DNA from: Paucisalibacillus globulus DSM 18846
GTDB lineage: Bacteria; Bacillota; Bacilli; Bacillales; Amphibacillaceae
Length of the DNA stretch: 64,000 bases
Assembly: GCF_000482485.1 (NCBI RefSeq)
Contig: NZ_AXVK01000015.1
Span: 124,001 to 188,000, forward strand
Direction of reading: 5' to 3'
Position 1 is the stretch's first letter. Every line of letters starts with the position of its first letter. Under the pieces are notes generated by a model. It did no database searches. It was given only the letters and a program-made list of their open reading frames with translations, and was not told where the DNA came from. The position numbers and the translations under genes were made by a program. Shown piece by piece: positions 1-10,815 of the stretch.

Positions 1-83
1 ACCGGATTAACATTTGTGACCGCGAATATCGCTACTAATATCATAAATATAATGGCGATAATGACAAAAGTTTGTCCTTTCAT
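1..83 (-). CDS. LapA-family small membrane protein (YrvD-like), 3' part outside window
   Basis: Only the first 27 codons or so are visible, running off the left edge. They start with MKGQTFVIIAIIF and form one hydrophobic transmembrane segment that ends in AVTNVNPV, the usual first helix of the DUF1049/LapA family. A good ribosome site (AAGGAGGAG) precedes the ATG. In B. subtilis the same small gene, yrvD, lies beside secDF, and this supports the call. Function is unknown; the family are short two-helix membrane proteins. Confidence 0.6.
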   Translation of the reverse strand, partial: MKGQTFVIIAIIFMILVAIFAVTNVNP

Positions 84-130
84 ACTAAATACTCCTCCTT
101 ATATACATGATATTTTATACAACATAATAA

Positions 131-166
131 AAAAAATCCCCTAGGCTCAAGCCCAGGGGATTTTTA
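131..166 (-). terminator. Rho-independent terminator of secDF
   Basis: The stem AATCCCCTGGGC / GCCTAGGGGATT, read on the minus strand, is followed by a run of T. It lies just after the secDF stop codon, so it separates secDF from the yrvD-like gene. Confidence 0.85.
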
Positions 167-168
167 TA

Positions 169-2451
169 TTAGACCTGTGGTCCTTCCACACGTTTTTTCT
201 TTCTAAAATCAAGTGGCTTTTCTTTAATATTCTTCCCACGCCATACTAACCATAGTTGAGTAGCAAGGAATAGTGAAGAGTAAAGTCCAGCAATAATGCC
301 AACAGCTAAGGCAATTCCAAATCCTTGAATTGGATCTGCTCCAAGGAATAAGAATGCTAGTACGGCTATTAAGGTTGTAATCGTAGTATTCATTGTTCTA
401 GTCATAGTTTGAACAATACTTTTATTAGTTATACTTGCAAGATCTTTAAAGGTTTTAACAGGTTTTTTCTCTCTCTGTATATTTTCCCGTATTCGGTCAA
501 ATGTTACAATGGTTGCATTAATGGAATAACCAATTATCGTTAGAATTGCGGCAACAATTGTAACGTCAAATTCTATTCTAAAAATACTAAAGACTGTTAG
601 CATTATAAATACATCATGTAATAATGCAATTATTGCTGCTATCGCAAAGAAGAACTCAAAGCGGAAAGCAACATATATAATCATACCTATAGATGCAATA
701 GCAAGTGCATAAATGGCATTTTTAATAAGCTCTTCTCCAACAATTGATGAGACTACACTTACGCTAGGTTCAACATCATATTTTTCTAAGAAATATGCTT
801 TTAATTCAGCAATTTTATCTTCCTCTATTACATCATCATAGCGAATTACCGCAATCTCATTATTCTCACCTGAAAGTACAGGAGATTTTTCTTCTAAACC
901 TAGTTTTTCAAGGTCTGCCATAATTTCTTCCGCGTTCAAGCTTTCCTCAGCAATAATTTGTACCCTTGAACCACTTGTGAAGTCAATTCCAGGATTTAAT
1001 CTAAATACAGCTAAAGAAACAGCACCAATAATAAGTAGGATTATAGTAAATATAAAGAATTTCTTACGTTTATCAACAAAGTTCCATTCTCTATTCAAGA
1101 ATTTAGCTGGAACCTCTGATTTATCTTTAATATCTTTAATTTCCGATCTTTTTAAACCAAACCAACTTGGATTATTCTTCAGGAATTTAGCTTTTAGCCA
1201 TAATTGAAGTAACCATTTTGTACCATATACTGCTGTTAAGAAACTGACAAGGATACTAATAATCAACATAGTAGCAAACCCTTTAACGGAGCTTGTCCCA
1301 AAAGCAAATAGCACAGCAGCAGCTAGAATAGTTGTAATATTGGCATCTAGAATTGCTCTAAATGAGTTACTTGTTCCTGCTTTAAATGATGCATGTAGTG
1401 ATTTTCCTTCTCGTAACTCTTCCTTAATACGTTCAAATGTTATGACGTTTGCGTCTACGGCCATACCAACTCCAAGTATTAAAGCGGCTATTCCAGGTAA
1501 AGTAAGAACACCGTTGAGAGCCTCAAAAATTACTATTACTAAAAATGTGTAAGCACTTAACGAAATAACTGAAATTACACCTAAAAAACGATAAACAACT
1601 ATCATGAATAAGAAAATAATAGCAATACCAATAATACCAGCCATCACAGTTTCATTTAACGCTTGCTCACCAAATTGTGCCCCAACAGAAGTAGAGAATA
1701 GTTCCTCCATGTCAGCAGGTAATGATCCAGAATTGATAATATCTGCAAGGTATTGTGCAGATTCAACGGTAAAGTTTCCACTTATCATAACATCTGTACC
1801 CGGAATTGGATTCTTAACACCTGGTGCAGAAATATACTTGTGATCCTCTTTTAGTGCCTCCGCTTTAAACGAATCCCCTTCTTGGAAATCCATCCAAATA
1901 ACCAATAAGTCCTCTCTCTCGGTTGGAGGGATGGCATCACTAACATATTTCTTAGATAGTTCCGTAGTCACCTCTGTTAACTTCTTGGCATCTTTAACTT
2001 GTAGTGTAACGATTGGAGCATTGGTCGTTGGATCGAAGTCCTGTTTGGCACTTCCTTCTTTAATATCTGCCCCATCCAATAACACATTATCATTTACATC
2101 ACGAAATGATAGTCTTGCACTAGTTGCTAACATTTCTCGTGCTTGCGTTTGGTCCTCAACACCAGCTAGCTGTACTCGAATTCGGTCTTCCCCTTCAATA
2201 TCAATTACAGCTTCACTGATTCCAAGTTTATTTACCCTGTCATTTAGTAATTGAACAGTGGATTCTAATAAATCACGGGTCGTTTCTTGTGTTTTGTCAA
2301 TAGGTTCTACCTTATATAGCACCTCAAATCCACCTTGTAAATCTAGCCCAAGATTAACATCATTTGCAATCTTAGGTGTAAATAATCCGATAATAAGTCC
2401 TAATGCAATCACTATTAGGAAAAAGGATATAATGCGTCCTTTATTTTTCAT
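169..2451 (-). CDS. secDF: Protein translocase subunit SecDF (fused SecD-SecF)
   Basis: This is an accessory membrane subunit of the Sec export machine that uses proton motive force to help late steps of protein translocation. The 760 residues contain both halves fused, as in other Bacillaceae. The SecD half starts with a transmembrane helix at about 7-26, followed by the conserved LGLDLQGG motif, a large extracellular domain and a group of helices from about 265. The SecF half begins near 455 with another helix and the NPGIDFTSG motif. About twelve helices are expected. The ATG is preceded by AAGGAGG. It is followed by its own terminator, and comN and spoVB lie upstream. Confidence 0.97.
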   Translation of the reverse strand: MKNKGRIISFFLIVIALGLIIGLFTPKIANDVNLGLDLQGGFEVLYKVEPIDKTQETTRDLLESTVQLLNDRVNKLGISEAVIDIEGEDRIRVQLAGVEDQTQAREMLATSARLSFRDVNDNVLLDGADIKEGSAKQDFDPTTNAPIVTLQVKDAKKLTEVTTELSKKYVSDAIPPTEREDLLVIWMDFQEGDSFKAEALKEDHKYISAPGVKNPIPGTDVMISGNFTVESAQYLADIINSGSLPADMEELFSTSVGAQFGEQALNETVMAGIIGIAIIFLFMIVVYRFLGVISVISLSAYTFLVIVIFEALNGVLTLPGIAALILGVGMAVDANVITFERIKEELREGKSLHASFKAGTSNSFRAILDANITTILAAAVLFAFGTSSVKGFATMLIISILVSFLTAVYGTKWLLQLWLKAKFLKNNPSWFGLKRSEIKDIKDKSEVPAKFLNREWNFVDKRKKFFIFTIILLIIGAVSLAVFRLNPGIDFTSGSRVQIIAEESLNAEEIMADLEKLGLEEKSPVLSGENNEIAVIRYDDVIEEDKIAELKAYFLEKYDVEPSVSVVSSIVGEELIKNAIYALAIASIGMIIYVAFRFEFFFAIAAIIALLHDVFIMLTVFSIFRIEFDVTIVAAILTIIGYSINATIVTFDRIRENIQREKKPVKTFKDLASITNKSIVQTMTRTMNTTITTLIAVLAFLFLGADPIQGFGIALAVGIIAGLYSSLFLATQLWLVWRGKNIKEKPLDFRKKKRVEGPQV

Positions 2452-2512
2452 AAAACTTTTCCTCCTTAAACTGTATCAAATACAAATATGTAAAAATGCA
2501 TTTGTTAGGAAA

Positions 2513-2800
2513 TTAACTTTTCCCTGTCAGCGCTGCGATGGAAGCCAATAAGTCATCGTCTTGATACGCATCAATTGTTAAATAACTCATGTAAATATTA
2601 GAACTCAAGTGAAATATGTCTTGGACAACCTCATATAATCTTTTTTCAGGATTACCTTTCCACACTTTTTTGACAAGGCACATCCAAATATCCTCATCAG
2701 TCGCTTTAGGATAACCCATCAATTGTAATTCTTCAGCTTTACTTTTTAAAACTGGTAATAATTCCTGTTTCCATGATTCTACAGCCTTTACCAATTCCAA
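2513..2800 (-). CDS. comN: Post-transcriptional regulator ComN
   Basis: A small soluble protein of about 95 residues, matching the ComN/YrzD family that in B. subtilis controls comE competence mRNA after transcription and associates with DivIVA. The recognisable stretches are the YPKATDEDIW segment and the VVQDIFHLSSNIYMSYL helix. Its position between secDF and spoVB is the same as in B. subtilis. A GTG at 2809 is possible, but GAGGTG sits six bases before a TTG at 2800, so I prefer that start. Confidence 0.85.
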   Translation of the reverse strand: MELVKAVESWKQELLPVLKSKAEELQLMGYPKATDEDIWMCLVKKVWKGNPEKRLYEVVQDIFHLSSNIYMSYLTIDAYQDDDLLASIAALTGKS

Positions 2801-2918
2801 GACCTTCACCTCTTCAAGAAAGAATTCATTTCATAGTACAAGTTGTCATGCTTGGACACTAATCTTGCATATATATCATTGTATATGAAATTTTATTTTT
2901 TGAGAAGGCAGGTTATCG

Positions 2919-4475
2919 ATGTTGTCTAAACAAACTTTCTTACAAGGCACACTTATCTTAATTTTAGCTGGTATGATTACTAGGTTTTTAGGGTTTATTA
3001 ACCGTTTAGTGGTTGCTAGACTGATGGGTGAGGAAGGTATCGGTTTATATATGATGGCCCTCCCTACTCTCTTTTTAGTTATGACTCTTACGCAACTCGG
3101 ACTACCTGTAGCAATTTCAAAACGAGTGGCCGAAGCAGATGCACGAAATGATAGAGCTAAAATAAAACGTATATTAGTGGTCTCTATTATCATAACATCA
3201 ATTTCAAGTATTTTCTTCACCGTTGTTATGATCTTTGCAGCCCCATTTATAGCGACAACACTGCTAACAGATGATCGAACACTTTATCCAATAATAGCAG
3301 TAAGCCCAATTATCCCAATTGTTGCCGTCTCTTCTGTATTACGAGGTTATTTTCAGGGAATGCAAAATATGAAACCGCAAAGCTATTCACAAGTAATCGA
3401 ACAAATTGTTCGCATCAGTTGTGTTGCCTTATTTGTAAATATATTACTGCCTTATGGTGTGGAATTTGCCGCAGCCGGAGCAATGTTTAGTGTTATTTTA
3501 GGCGAATTTGTCTCCTTACTTTATATGATTTATCAATTTAAAAGCAAGAAAACCATACGTATCAGGCATCGTTTCTTCAATTATCTTAAATCAAGCAAAC
3601 AAACAATCAAAGAACTATTCTCTATCGCCCTTCCAAGTACCGGTAGTAGAATGATAAGTTCATTTTCAAATTTCTTAGAACCTATTATTGTTGCACATAG
3701 TCTTACCCTTGCAGGAGTCTCCAGTGTCATGGTGACAAGGCAGTATGGGGAGCTAACCGGATTTGTCCTTCCATTATTATTTTTACCAACCTTTATCACT
3801 CAATCTTTATCGATAGCACTTGTACCAAATATCTCGGAAGCTGAAGCGACAGAGAATAAGAAATTAATCCATTACCGAATACACCAGTCTATTCGTATTT
3901 CATTTGCTTCAGGTGCAATTGCTACTGTAATATTATCTATTTTTGCCGTACCGATTTTATCATTTATGTATGGAACGTCAAACGCAAGTACAATTCTAAT
4001 ATTTATGGCGCCTTTTTATATTTTACTCTATATCCAATCTCCATTACAAGCAGCACTCCAAGCATTAGACCTTGCTAAACCAGCCATGTGGAATAGTCTG
4101 ATTGGAGCTGTTGTAAAATTTATTGTTTTATTTATTCTTGCTTCCAATGAAAGCTTTGGAATTATGGGTGTCGCTATTGCGATGTCTATCGGTGTTATTC
4201 TTATTACATTATTACATTTAGCATCATTACGGAAGGAAATTAATTTCTATATACCAATTAAAGATATTGCTAAGATGGTAGCATTAATTCTCATTACATG
4301 GGGACTAGGTAAATTAATATATGACATTTATGTAAACTACGATCCAAACATCTTACTATTTGGTTTGTCATTGATTGTTCTAACTATAATCTACATCATC
4401 CTACTTTTCATATTGAAATTTATATCAAGGGATGAATTAGAACAAATTCCGTTTTTACAAAAATGGATTCGATAG
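2919..4475 (+). CDS. spoVB: Stage V sporulation protein B (MOP-superfamily flippase)
   Basis: A polytopic membrane protein of 518 residues in the polysaccharide exporter (MOP/MurJ-like) superfamily, with about fourteen hydrophobic segments. In B. subtilis SpoVB acts in the mother cell and is needed for spore cortex synthesis, probably by moving a lipid-linked peptidoglycan precursor. The N-terminal stretch around GTLILILAGMITRFLGFINR and the internal VLRGYFQGMQNM segment are typical of SpoVB. It is divergent from comN and is one of the few plus-strand genes in this part. The site GAAGGCAGG precedes the ATG. Confidence 0.95.
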   Translation: MLSKQTFLQGTLILILAGMITRFLGFINRLVVARLMGEEGIGLYMMALPTLFLVMTLTQLGLPVAISKRVAEADARNDRAKIKRILVVSIIITSISSIFFTVVMIFAAPFIATTLLTDDRTLYPIIAVSPIIPIVAVSSVLRGYFQGMQNMKPQSYSQVIEQIVRISCVALFVNILLPYGVEFAAAGAMFSVILGEFVSLLYMIYQFKSKKTIRIRHRFFNYLKSSKQTIKELFSIALPSTGSRMISSFSNFLEPIIVAHSLTLAGVSSVMVTRQYGELTGFVLPLLFLPTFITQSLSIALVPNISEAEATENKKLIHYRIHQSIRISFASGAIATVILSIFAVPILSFMYGTSNASTILIFMAPFYILLYIQSPLQAALQALDLAKPAMWNSLIGAVVKFIVLFILASNESFGIMGVAIAMSIGVILITLLHLASLRKEINFYIPIKDIAKMVALILITWGLGKLIYDIYVNYDPNILLFGLSLIVLTIIYIILLFILKFISRDELEQIPFLQKWIR

Positions 4476-4531
4476 AGTTTTTATGTAATGGCCATTTCCT
4501 TCATACTTTTTGCTTTTTACTTTCGTTTTTG

Positions 4532-4894
4532 ATTGGAAATGTGAAGTAACTAGAGCCCTTTAAACCGGAGCATGTGTCCGACTCAGGGAAACTTGGGACC
4601 TGTAAACCGGAGCATGAGCCCGACTCAGGGAAACTTGGGACCTTCAACCAAAACATGCACCCGACTCAGGGAAACTTGGGACCTTCAACCAAAACATGCG
4701 CCCGATACAGGAAAACTTGAGCCCTGTAACCAAAACATGCGCCCGACTCTGGGAAACTTGGGACCTTCAACCAAAACATGCGCCCGATACAGGAAAACTT
4801 GAGCCCTGTAAACCAGAGTATGCACCCGACTCTTGGTAAACTTGGGACCTTCAAACCGGCGCATGTGTCCTGTTCAAGAAACTAGAGAACTTGT
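4532..4894. repeat. Tandem array of ~42-bp units (about eight copies)
   Basis: The 600 bases between spoVB and yrzE hold about eight head-to-tail units of 41-43 bp. Each carries a core like ACTCAGGGAAACTTGGGACC followed by a variable AACCAAAACATGCGCCCG link. Two unit types can be told apart: one with GACTCAGGGAAACTTGGGACC and one with GATACAGGAAAACTTGAGCCC. They alternate in the middle of the array. The outer copies are degenerate. Reading frames run through the array only because of the repetition; there is no ribosome site. GC content is higher than the flanks. Confidence 0.85.
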
Positions 4895-5074
4895 TACTGC
4901 GCTCAGTTTATACAAATTATGTAATTAATTACAAGCTTTTCACTCTAAACTCAAAAGTAAATGTGTCTGTGTTCATGACCGAATATTTTTAAAAAAACAG
5001 TAAAAAACTCGTCTACTTTTGTTAGGACAAGAATATGATTCTATAAAAGGATTATTTACTCGAGGGGGATTATT

Positions 5075-5452
5075 ATGCGTAATCAACAATTTACTGCATT
5101 ACTTTATGGATGGATTGTAGTATTTGGATTAATTCTTGTTTCTAGTATGGCTTTAGCTTTACTATTACGTTTCTCAAGTTTTAATGAGCCAGCACTTGAT
5201 TGGGTAACTCTTGTTATAGGGTTAATATCGTTATTTATTGGTGGAGCTGTTGCTGGTGGAAAAGGAAAACAAAAGGGATGGGTAATTGGAGCATTTACAG
5301 GTTTAGGTTTTACAGTATTTACTTTTCTAGTTCAGTTTCTAGGTTTCCAAGAAGGATTTGGTCTACAACAAAGCATTCATCATGTATTTTATATTCTAGC
5401 AGCACTATTCGGTGGGGCAGTGGGGGTAAATATTGCTTCCAATCACGAGTAG
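5075..5452 (+). CDS. yrzE: TIGR04086 family membrane protein (YrzE)
   Basis: A small integral membrane protein of 125 residues with four predicted helices, at about 10-32, 44-61, 69-90 and 100-120. The glycine-rich GGAVAGGKGKQKGWVIGA between helices two and three is typical of the TIGR04086/YrzE family. No activity is known for this family. The start follows CGAGGGGGATTATT. It sits between spoVB and yajC as in B. subtilis, and converges on yajC across a shared terminator. Confidence 0.85.
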   Translation: MRNQQFTALLYGWIVVFGLILVSSMALALLLRFSSFNEPALDWVTLVIGLISLFIGGAVAGGKGKQKGWVIGAFTGLGFTVFTFLVQFLGFQEGFGLQQSIHHVFYILAALFGGAVGVNIASNHE

Positions 5453-5506
5453 GATTTAAAAGTTGTTACAAACTTCTAATTCTTTCTTAATATGTAAAAT
5501 TTAAAA

Positions 5507-5532
5507 AGAGGTAATCAATTATGATTACCTCT
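5507..5532. terminator. Bidirectional terminator between yrzE and yajC
   Basis: The inverted repeat GAGGTAATCA / TGATTACCTC has A/T runs on both sides. It lies between two convergent genes and can serve both. Confidence 0.85.
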
Positions 5533-5545
5533 TGTTTAGGTCTAG

Positions 5546-5806
5546 TTATACAGATTTAACATCACGAATCGCAGAGCGATCGTATGTAAGCTTAGAACCG
5601 TCACCTGCTTGTAACACGATAGTGTCTTCATCTATAGCATGAATAACACCGTGAAAACCACCAATCGTTACAACAGAATCACCTTTTTTAAGTTCAGACT
5701 GCATTTGTCTTACTTGTTTTTGACGCTTTTGTTGCGGACGAATTAACAAGAAGTAGAAAATAACAAACATTGCTATTAACGGTAATAAAGTAGCAAATCC
5801 TTCCAT
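5546..5806 (-). CDS. yajC: Preprotein translocase subunit YajC
   Basis: An accessory subunit of the SecDF-YajC export complex, 86 residues long. One N-terminal membrane helix (about 5-22) is followed by the family signature FYFLLIRPQQKRQKQ. A small cytoplasmic domain then carries KKGDSVVTIGGFHGVI. It lies downstream of tgt, as in most Firmicutes, and secDF is only 3 kb away. The start follows GGAGGGACAAGTAC. Confidence 0.96.
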   Translation of the reverse strand: MEGFATLLPLIAMFVIFYFLLIRPQQKRQKQVRQMQSELKKGDSVVTIGGFHGVIHAIDEDTIVLQAGDGSKLTYDRSAIRDVKSV

Positions 5807-5863
5807 GTACTTGTCCCTCCTTTCCAGACAATTCGTTTAAAAAAATATTTTTCTAAACGTTCT

Positions 5864-7018
<1,155 letters not shown>

Positions 7019-7021
7019 TTA

Positions 7022-8050
7022 CTAAATAATAAACATCGCATCTCCAAAACTAAAGAAGCGATATTTTTCCGCTACAGCTTCATTGTAAGCTTTTAAAATA
7101 AAATCACGATCACTAAAAGCACTAACCAGCATAATTAATGTGGATTTTGGTAAATGGAAATTCGTAATTAATCCATTAATAGCCTTAAACTCAAAACCTG
7201 GAAAAATAAAAATATCCGTCCATCCGCTTGACTCAGCGAATTGTCCATTATGATCACGTGCAATCGTTTCAAGTGTACGTGTGGAGGTTGTACCAACAGA
7301 TATAATTCTACCACCATTTTCTCGAATCTTCGTTAATGTTTCAGCTGTTTCTTTCGACATCATATAAAATTCAGAGTGCATTTTATGATTATCAATGTTT
7401 TCAACACTTACTGGACGAAATGTCCCAAGTCCAACATGAAGAGTTATAAATGCTATGGTCACACCCATGTCTTTAATCTCTTCAAGTAATTCCTTTGTAA
7501 AGTGTAACCCAGCAGTTGGTGCTGCTGCAGAGCCTTCTTCTTTCGCATAGACAGTTTGATAACGGTCTTTCTCTGGTAATTGTTCCTTAATATATGGCGG
7601 TAATGGCATCTCCCCTAAATCTTCTAACACTTCATAAAAAATACCATCATATTCAAAATCAAAAATACGACCACCATGCTCTAAAATATCGGTACAGGTT
7701 GCTTTCAGCTTACCATCACCAAAAGTCAGCTTAGTACCTACTTTAATTCGTTTGGCAGGCTTTGCAAGAACTTCCCAGTTATCTCCCTCATTCTGTTTTA
7801 GAAGAAGAACTTCCACCTTTGCACCGGTATCTTCTTTAACCCCATATAGTCTGGCAGGAAGTACCTTTGTATCATTTAAAACTAAACAATCCCCTTTTTT
7901 CAAATATCCTTTTATATCTGTAAAATGGTTATGTTCTATCTCTTTTGTATTTTTATTTAAAACCATTAACCTCGAAGCACTGCGATCCTTTAATGGAGTT
8001 TGTGCTATTAGATTTTCTGGCAAATCAAAATCAAAGTCTTCAATATTCAT
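7022..8050 (-). CDS. queA: S-adenosylmethionine:tRNA ribosyltransferase-isomerase QueA
   Basis: Transfers and isomerises the ribosyl group of S-adenosylmethionine onto preQ1-modified tRNA, giving epoxyqueuosine. The 342-residue length is normal. The N-terminal [12 protein letters not shown], the central [10 protein letters not shown] and the C-terminal [16 protein letters not shown] are characteristic of QueA. It is upstream of tgt in the same transcription direction. The start follows GAAGGAGTAACATC. Confidence 0.97.
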   Translation of the reverse strand: MNIEDFDFDLPENLIAQTPLKDRSASRLMVLNKNTKEIEHNHFTDIKGYLKKGDCLVLNDTKVLPARLYGVKEDTGAKVEVLLLKQNEGDNWEVLAKPAKRIKVGTKLTFGDGKLKATCTDILEHGGRIFDFEYDGIFYEVLEDLGEMPLPPYIKEQLPEKDRYQTVYAKEEGSAAAPTAGLHFTKELLEEIKDMGVTIAFITLHVGLGTFRPVSVENIDNHKMHSEFYMMSKETAETLTKIRENGGRIISVGTTSTRTLETIARDHNGQFAESSGWTDIFIFPGFEFKAINGLITNFHLPKSTLIMLVSAFSDRDFILKAYNEAVAEKYRFFSFGDAMFII

Positions 8051-8124
8051 GATGTTACTCCTTCAAGTAATTTAACGAAATACACTTTCCTATCTGCCTA
8101 TTATAATCAACATCTTTCCTAAAT

Positions 8125-9129
8125 TCACGCTTCATCATTCATTTTTAATCCAAAATGTTGATATGCCTTCGGTGTTACTATTCTTCCCCTAGGAGTACGT
8201 TGGATAAAACCAATTTGTAATAAATATGGTTCATATACATCTTCTATCGTTTGTGATTCCTCTCCAATGGTTGCAGCAATGGTGTCTAATCCAACTGGTC
8301 CACCTTGGAATCCTTCTATAATTCCTTTTAGTAGCTTGTGATCAATATGGTCAAGACCGACATCATCAACCTGTAGCATACCTAAAGCTACTTCTGTTGT
8401 TTCTAAGCTAATTTCGGATTCACCTTTAACCTGTGAAATATCACGGATTCGGCGAAGTAATCGATTAGCAATACGTGGTGTACCTCGAGAACGACGAGCA
8501 ACTTCTACTGCCGCACTTTTCTCTATTTTAGTATCAAAGATTTCTGCTGTACGTTCCACTATTGCGCACAAATCCTTTGTTTCGTAATATTCTAACCTCG
8601 ATAATACTCCAAAGCGGTCTCTTAGTGGTGCTGATAAAAGACCAGCTCTTGTTGTCGCACCAACAAGGGTAAAAGGTGGTAAATCAATTCTGACTGACCT
8701 TGCACTTGGGCCAGTTCCAATTACGATATCTAAAAAGAAATCCTCCATTGCTGAATATAATACTTCTTCAACCGCTCTAGGCAACCGGTGTACCTCATCT
8801 ATAAACAGAACATCCCCTGCCTCCAAGGTTGTCAAAATAGCAGCTAAATCACCAGCACGATCTATTGCAGGGCCTGATGTTGAACGGAATTGCACTCCCA
8901 TTTCGTTAGCTATTATCGCAGCGAGTGTAGTTTTTCCGAGCCCTGGAGGACCATAAAGCAAAACATGATCTAGTGGCTCGTTTCTCATCTTTGCAGCTTG
9001 AATAAAAATATCTAGATTTTCTTTCACCTTGTCCTGACCGATATATTGGTTTAATGTCGTGGGGCGAAGACTAAGCTCAACATAGGATTCTTCTTCATGT
9101 AATTGACCGGTAACCATTCGCTCATCCAT
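8125..9129 (-). CDS. ruvB: Holliday junction branch migration helicase RuvB
   Basis: The hexameric AAA+ motor that drives branch migration of Holliday junctions together with RuvA. It has 334 residues. Walker A is GPPGLGKT near 62, Walker B is LFIDEVHRL, and the arginine-finger region [18 protein letters not shown] and the C-terminal winged helix (about 255-330) are present. It follows ruvA after an 18-base gap, so the two subunits are co-transcribed. No ruvC is present, as expected in Firmicutes, where RecU plays that role. Confidence 0.98.
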   Translation of the reverse strand: MDERMVTGQLHEEESYVELSLRPTTLNQYIGQDKVKENLDIFIQAAKMRNEPLDHVLLYGPPGLGKTTLAAIIANEMGVQFRSTSGPAIDRAGDLAAILTTLEAGDVLFIDEVHRLPRAVEEVLYSAMEDFFLDIVIGTGPSARSVRIDLPPFTLVGATTRAGLLSAPLRDRFGVLSRLEYYETKDLCAIVERTAEIFDTKIEKSAAVEVARRSRGTPRIANRLLRRIRDISQVKGESEISLETTEVALGMLQVDDVGLDHIDHKLLKGIIEGFQGGPVGLDTIAATIGEESQTIEDVYEPYLLQIGFIQRTPRGRIVTPKAYQHFGLKMNDEA

Positions 9130-9147
9130 ATTACTCCTGCCCCCTTA

Positions 9148-9759
9148 CTATTTTTTAATTAATAAACTTAAGCCTTTTCGAATTATTTCATCCGTATTTG
9201 TTTCATTACTAATGTTGTTTTGAAGCTCTGGTATGATTGTTTTCAATTCTCTTTCCATATATCCTAATGCTTTTAATGCCTCGATTGCCTCGATTAATTC
9301 AGCTGATTGACTTGATGACTTAGTTGTTGTTTCTATATCCTCTTTTGTAATATTAAAGTTAGCGATTAATTTTCCTTTTAAGTCCAAAATAATTTGTCTC
9401 GCTGTTTTCTTTCCAACACCAGGAAAACTAGTCAAAAACTTGTCATCTTCTCTTTCGACAGCAGATACAAACTCAGGTATATTTACACCAGAAAGGATGG
9501 CTAAGGCGCCTTTTGGACCGATTCCAGACACAGATATTAGTCTTTTAAACAAATACTTTTGGTCTTCGTTTTTAAATCCATATAAGATTTGTGCATCTTC
9601 CCGAACATGGAAGTAGGTATGTATTTGAAGTTCGTTATTTAAACTATCCTGAAAAACAAATGGATTTGGACAAATCACTTCATATCCTACCCCATGAATG
9701 TCTATAATAACAGCCTCATCTTGAATCGAGACTAAATTACCACGTAAATACGAAATCAT
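9148..9759 (-). CDS. ruvA: Holliday junction DNA helicase subunit RuvA
   Basis: The tetrameric DNA-binding subunit that holds the Holliday junction for RuvB. An open frame extends upstream to 9846, but the family starts at MISYLRGNLVSI and GGGGAGAAGATAAT directly precedes that ATG at 9759. This gives 203 residues, the normal length. The N-terminal OB fold is followed by two helix-hairpin-helix motifs (KRLISVSGIGPKGALAIL and LTSFPGVGKKTARQI) and a C-terminal UBA-like domain that contacts RuvB. bofC and csbX, the usual upstream neighbours in B. subtilis, are not here. Confidence 0.96.
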   Translation of the reverse strand: MISYLRGNLVSIQDEAVIIDIHGVGYEVICPNPFVFQDSLNNELQIHTYFHVREDAQILYGFKNEDQKYLFKRLISVSGIGPKGALAILSGVNIPEFVSAVEREDDKFLTSFPGVGKKTARQIILDLKGKLIANFNITKEDIETTTKSSSQSAELIEAIEALKALGYMERELKTIIPELQNNISNETNTDEIIRKGLSLLIKK

Positions 9760-9848
9760 ATTATCTTCTCCCCATTTTAATCCTTTTCCTATTCTATCAC
9801 AAATATGGAAGGGGAGCATAGGTTTGGGTTCTAAGTAGCAGAACATAA

Positions 9849-10063
9849 CAAAAGCGCAAGCGCCCGGTTAGCGACGTATGGACCGCGCCCTGCCATGCAG
9901 GGTGGGACTGCGTTGCCACGCAAAGCGGGGGATTTAGCAGTCCATTCCCCGTAGGAGATAAAGGAAACACGACGAACGAAGAGAGTCGATGTTGACTTAT
10001 CGTACGGAGGTGAAGGAAGTCCAATAGTCGCTGGGTGCTGGAGCTGGACCTGGCCATTCCTGA
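9849..10063. repeat. Dispersed intergenic repeat, long form (AGCGAC...GTCGCT element)
   Basis: About 215 bases of GC-richer DNA fill the gap between the yhcN-like gene and ruvA. It starts with AAAAGCGCAAGCGCCCGGTT and ends with GGTGCTGGAGCTGGAC. Inside, AGCGAC near the left end pairs with GTCGCT near the right end, and GGACTGC pairs with GCAGTCC. The same ends and the same GACGTAYGGAGGTGA core occur in a much shorter copy at 30245-30317. Elements ending in GGAGCTAGAC are common in Bacillaceae genomes, but I cannot give this one a family name. Confidence 0.7.
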
Positions 10064-10111
10064 TTAATTATCCACAGGCAGAGACTTTTATAATTTCCTA
10101 AACAATAAAAA

Positions 10112-10134
10112 AAGCCTTTAGAAAATCAAAGGCT
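10112..10134 (-). terminator. Terminator of the YhcN/CoxA-like lipoprotein gene
   Basis: The stem AAGCCTTTGATTTTCTAAAGGCTT, read on the minus strand, is followed by T7. It begins in the last base of the stop codon. Confidence 0.85.
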
Positions 10135-10700
10135 TATTCATTGTTAAAGAAGTCATCTAAATCTTTCTGGATATTATCATCCATATCGTTTGGATTACTA
10201 TTCAAATTACGCATTCGATCCCACCAAGCAGCATCCGTGTATACGACCACTTCTTTATCTGGTATTATTTGTTTAACATCTCTTCTAATAATTTCAGGTA
10301 AATCGGGATAGTACTTATTTCCCGTCATCACTGCAACAATGACACGGTCATCCGTTTCTGCAATTTGTGATTGAACAACTTCTTTTCTTTCAGATAAATA
10401 CTCCGAAATTAAATAGGTCCTTTCACTTGTATACTGATCCTCATTCTTTGCGTTAAAGTTTTTATCGCCTTCATTCACATATTCCTGATCACTTTGTTTA
10501 TATCCACCTAACTCTCCAATGGACTTATCTCTTTCCCCTAAACGTTCCTTTTGTTCATTTGTTGTTTCATAATTTATTGGTTGTGTATTATTCTGATTTT
10601 GAATTTGATTTCCCTTGTTATTCAGTCCTTGTTCAGGCTCATTCCCACATGCTGTAACAAGAAAAAAACTTGTTATGACAATTATAATCTTACCTCGCAT
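10134..10700 (-). CDS. YhcN/YlaJ-family sporulation lipoprotein (CoxA-like)
   Basis: A predicted lipoprotein of 188 residues. The signal peptide MRGKIIIVITSFF ends at a lipobox LVTAC with Cys 18. A low-complexity Asn/Gln-rich linker (about 20-75) precedes a globular domain of about 100 residues with RVIVAVMTGNKYYPDL and IPDKEVVVYTDAAWW, the YhcN/YlaJ pattern. Members are made during sporulation and found in spore membranes or cortex. The closest positional match is B. subtilis coxA, which also lies next to safA. The start follows AAGGGAGGTTATGTT. Confidence 0.8.
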   Translation of the reverse strand: MRGKIIIVITSFFLVTACGNEPEQGLNNKGNQIQNQNNTQPINYETTNEQKERLGERDKSIGELGGYKQSDQEYVNEGDKNFNAKNEDQYTSERTYLISEYLSERKEVVQSQIAETDDRVIVAVMTGNKYYPDLPEIIRRDVKQIIPDKEVVVYTDAAWWDRMRNLNSNPNDMDDNIQKDLDDFFNNE

Positions 10701-10815
10701 AACATAACCTCCCTTATAACTAGTTTGTTAAAAGAGAGGTTATTTAATACCGATTAAATTATCCATTTTACTTTAATGGGTACGAAGATTTTAAAGCATT
10801 AAACCAAAAATAATA

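Noticed and set aside
4572-4854. Open frames on both strands through the 42-bp tandem array
   Set aside because: Their protein sequences only mirror the repeated DNA, there is no ribosome site, and they are on both strands at once.
4532-4894. Array considered as a CRISPR
   Set aside because: The units are contiguous and similar throughout, with no variable spacers, and no cas gene is nearby.
9797-10057. 86-codon minus-strand frame inside the long repeat element
   Set aside because: It lies wholly in a dispersed repeat, has low-complexity codon use and no ribosome site.
10551-10757. 68-codon plus-strand frame opposite the YhcN-like gene
   Set aside because: It is antisense to a well-supported lipoprotein gene and has no ribosome site.
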